A DNA stretch of 64,000 nt from positions 1,302,001-1,366,000 of the forward strand of contig NZ_CP133266.1 in NCBI RefSeq assembly GCF_030915485.1. Reading direction: 5' to 3'. Every line of letters begins with the position of its first letter. The first letter of the stretch is position 1. Both the position numbers and the translations under genes were made by a program. The notes under the pieces are model-generated. The model was not told where the DNA came from. It saw only the letters and a program-made list of their open reading frames with translations, and did not search any database. This DNA comes from Neobacillus sp. PS3-40. GTDB taxonomy: Bacteria > Bacillota > Bacilli > Bacillales > Cytobacillaceae. Shown here piece by piece: positions 63,010-64,000 of the stretch.

Positions 63010-64000
63010 TCATTCGCTTTTATCAATTGTGGCAAGTCTTTTCGTTTTTTCCTTTATTTCTTCAGGGTCGACTTTTAGACGAGCAACGCCTGTTTCCATG
63101 GCCGCTTTTGCAACTGCTGCAGCAACTGCTGGAGCAACTCTAGGATCAAAAGGACCTGGAATAACATAGTCTGCATGCAGTTCATCTTCACGAATCAAGC
63201 CGGCAATTGCCTCAACTGCAGCAACTTTCATTGCTTCGTTAATATTCGTTGCACGCACATCAAGTGCACCCCTAAAAATTCCAGGAAATGCGAGAACATT
63301 GTTGACTTGATTAGGGAAATCTGAGCGTCCTGTACCAACCACTCTCGCTCCAGCTTCTTTTGCCAGCTCAGGCATAATTTCTGGATCTGGATTAGCCATA
63401 GCAAAAATAATGGAATCTTCATTCATAGAGGAAACCATTTCTTTTGTTAAAGCACCTGCAGCCGAAACACCAATAAATACATCTGCGCCTTTAATGACAT
63501 CTTTCAGGCTGCCATGAATTTTATTGATATTGGTAAATTTCGCCACTTTATCTTTAACCGCATTCATGCCCTGTGGTCGACCTTCATAGATGGCGCCTTT
63601 GGTATCACACATAATGATATCTCTTACACCATAGCTATATAACAGTTTAATAATAGCGATTCCAGCTGCACCTGCTCCGTTGGCTACAATTTTGATTTCA
63701 TTCATTTTCTTACCAACAAGTTTAAGTGCATTTACAAGTCCAGCAGTTGTAACTATAGCTGTTCCATGTTGATCATCATGGAAGACAGGAATATTTGCCT
63801 CTTTTTTTAATCTTTCTTCTATGATAAAGCAATTTGGGGCTGCGATATCTTCTAAATTAACTCCGCCAAAAGTTGGCTCAAGTAGCTTTACAGTTTCAAT
63901 TATTTTTTCAATGTCTGTTGTGTTTAAACAGATCGGGAAAGCATCTACCCCAGCAAAGGATTTAAATAAAACTGCTTTTCCTTCCATTACTGGAAGTGCA
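63010..64000 (-). CDS. Malic enzyme (decarboxylating), partial at window end
   Basis: The C-terminal 329 residues or so; the reading frame stays open to base 64000 (ALPVMEGKAVLFKSF at the edge), so the start lies outside. PVFHDDQHGTAIVTTAGLVNAL (metal-binding Asp), the NAD(P)-fold GAGAAGIAIIKLL, FIGVSAAGALT and MANPDPEIMP identify malic enzyme, which converts malate to pyruvate with CO2 release. Position beside accDA matches B. subtilis YtsJ, the NADP-preferring form, but coenzyme choice cannot be read with certainty here. Confidence 0.93.
   Translation of the reverse strand, partial: ALPVMEGKAVLFKSFAGVDAFPICLNTTDIEKIIETVKLLEPTFGGVNLEDIAAPNCFIIEERLKKEANIPVFHDDQHGTAIVTTAGLVNALKLVGKKMNEIKIVANGAGAAGIAIIKLLYSYGVRDIIMCDTKGAIYEGRPQGMNAVKDKVAKFTNINKIHGSLKDVIKGADVFIGVSAAGALTKEMVSSMNEDSIIFAMANPDPEIMPELAKEAGARVVGTGRSDFPNQVNNVLAFPGIFRGALDVRATNINEAMKVAAVEAIAGLIREDELHADYVIPGPFDPRVAPAVAAAVAKAAMETGVARLKVDPEEIKEKTKRLATIDKSE

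Overview
The window is chromosomal DNA from a low-GC, endospore-forming member of the Bacillaceae. The gene order closely follows the racE-gerE-sdh-lysC-trxA-etf-fad-mutS2-pheST-infC-thrS-dnaBI-speD-gapB-polA-phoPR-citZ-pyk-acc region of Bacillus subtilis. Sporulation or germination genes (gerE, sspI, ytxC, ytaF), Gram-positive regulatory RNAs (a lysine riboswitch, two T-boxes, an L20 leader) and a class D sortase support this. I would place it near Bacillus, Neobacillus or Mesobacillus but cannot name a species. Almost all genes lie on the minus strand; yslB, rnhC, sspI, ysdB, the transposase gene and ytvI are on the plus strand. No rRNA, tRNA, prophage or CRISPR array was seen.

Layout from left to right (most genes read right to left). 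1-2.9 kb: start of racE, MarR regulator ysmB, spore regulator gerE with a SigK-type promoter, then galE and a class D sortase between gerE and sdhB. 3-6.4 kb: succinate dehydrogenase sdhCAB with its promoter. 6.7-9.2 kb: yslB, lysC behind a lysine riboswitch, trxA. 9.4-14.8 kb: fatty-acid degradation (lcfA; fadR-fadB-etfB-etfA) with a perfect FadR operator at the fadR promoter. 14.8-21.7 kb: zapA-cvpA-polX-mutS2-yshE plus an apparent 27-residue membrane peptide, with rnhC divergent. 21.7-25.7 kb: pheST behind a T-box. 25.7-30.9 kb: ysgA, sspI, M42 peptidase, dUTPase-like protein, ysdB (SigW promoter), ysdA, and infC-rpmI-rplT behind an L20 leader. 30.9-38.6 kb: thrS with T-box, ytxC, dnaB-dnaI, nrdR, an unknown cytosolic protein and speD with a candidate structured leader. 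38.8-47.8 kb: gapB with paired CcpN-like sites, then coaE-ytaF-mutM-polA and phoPR. 47.96-49.8 kb: a complete IS1182-type insertion sequence. 49.8-54.5 kb: a MaoC-like protein and the TCA genes citZ-icd-mdh. 55-64 kb: ytvI, fxsA, pfkA-pyk, accDA, a FadR-type GntR regulator and the start-truncated malic enzyme.

The genes form a central carbon and lipid block: TCA cycle (citZ, icd, mdh, sdhCAB), glycolysis and gluconeogenesis (pfkA, pyk, gapB), pyruvate and malate interconversion, fatty-acid synthesis (accDA) and degradation (fad/etf), mixed with DNA replication and repair genes and translation genes. Much of the regulation can be read directly from promoters, operators and RNA leaders.

The main structure beyond ordinary genes is a dispersed intergenic element of about 90-100 bp with at least eight full, partial or degenerate copies. 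It folds into three or four consecutive hairpins, shows compensatory base changes, and loses whole hairpins in some copies. One tandem pair supplies the last codons and stop of nrdR. The speD leader is the second-best candidate for an undescribed element.
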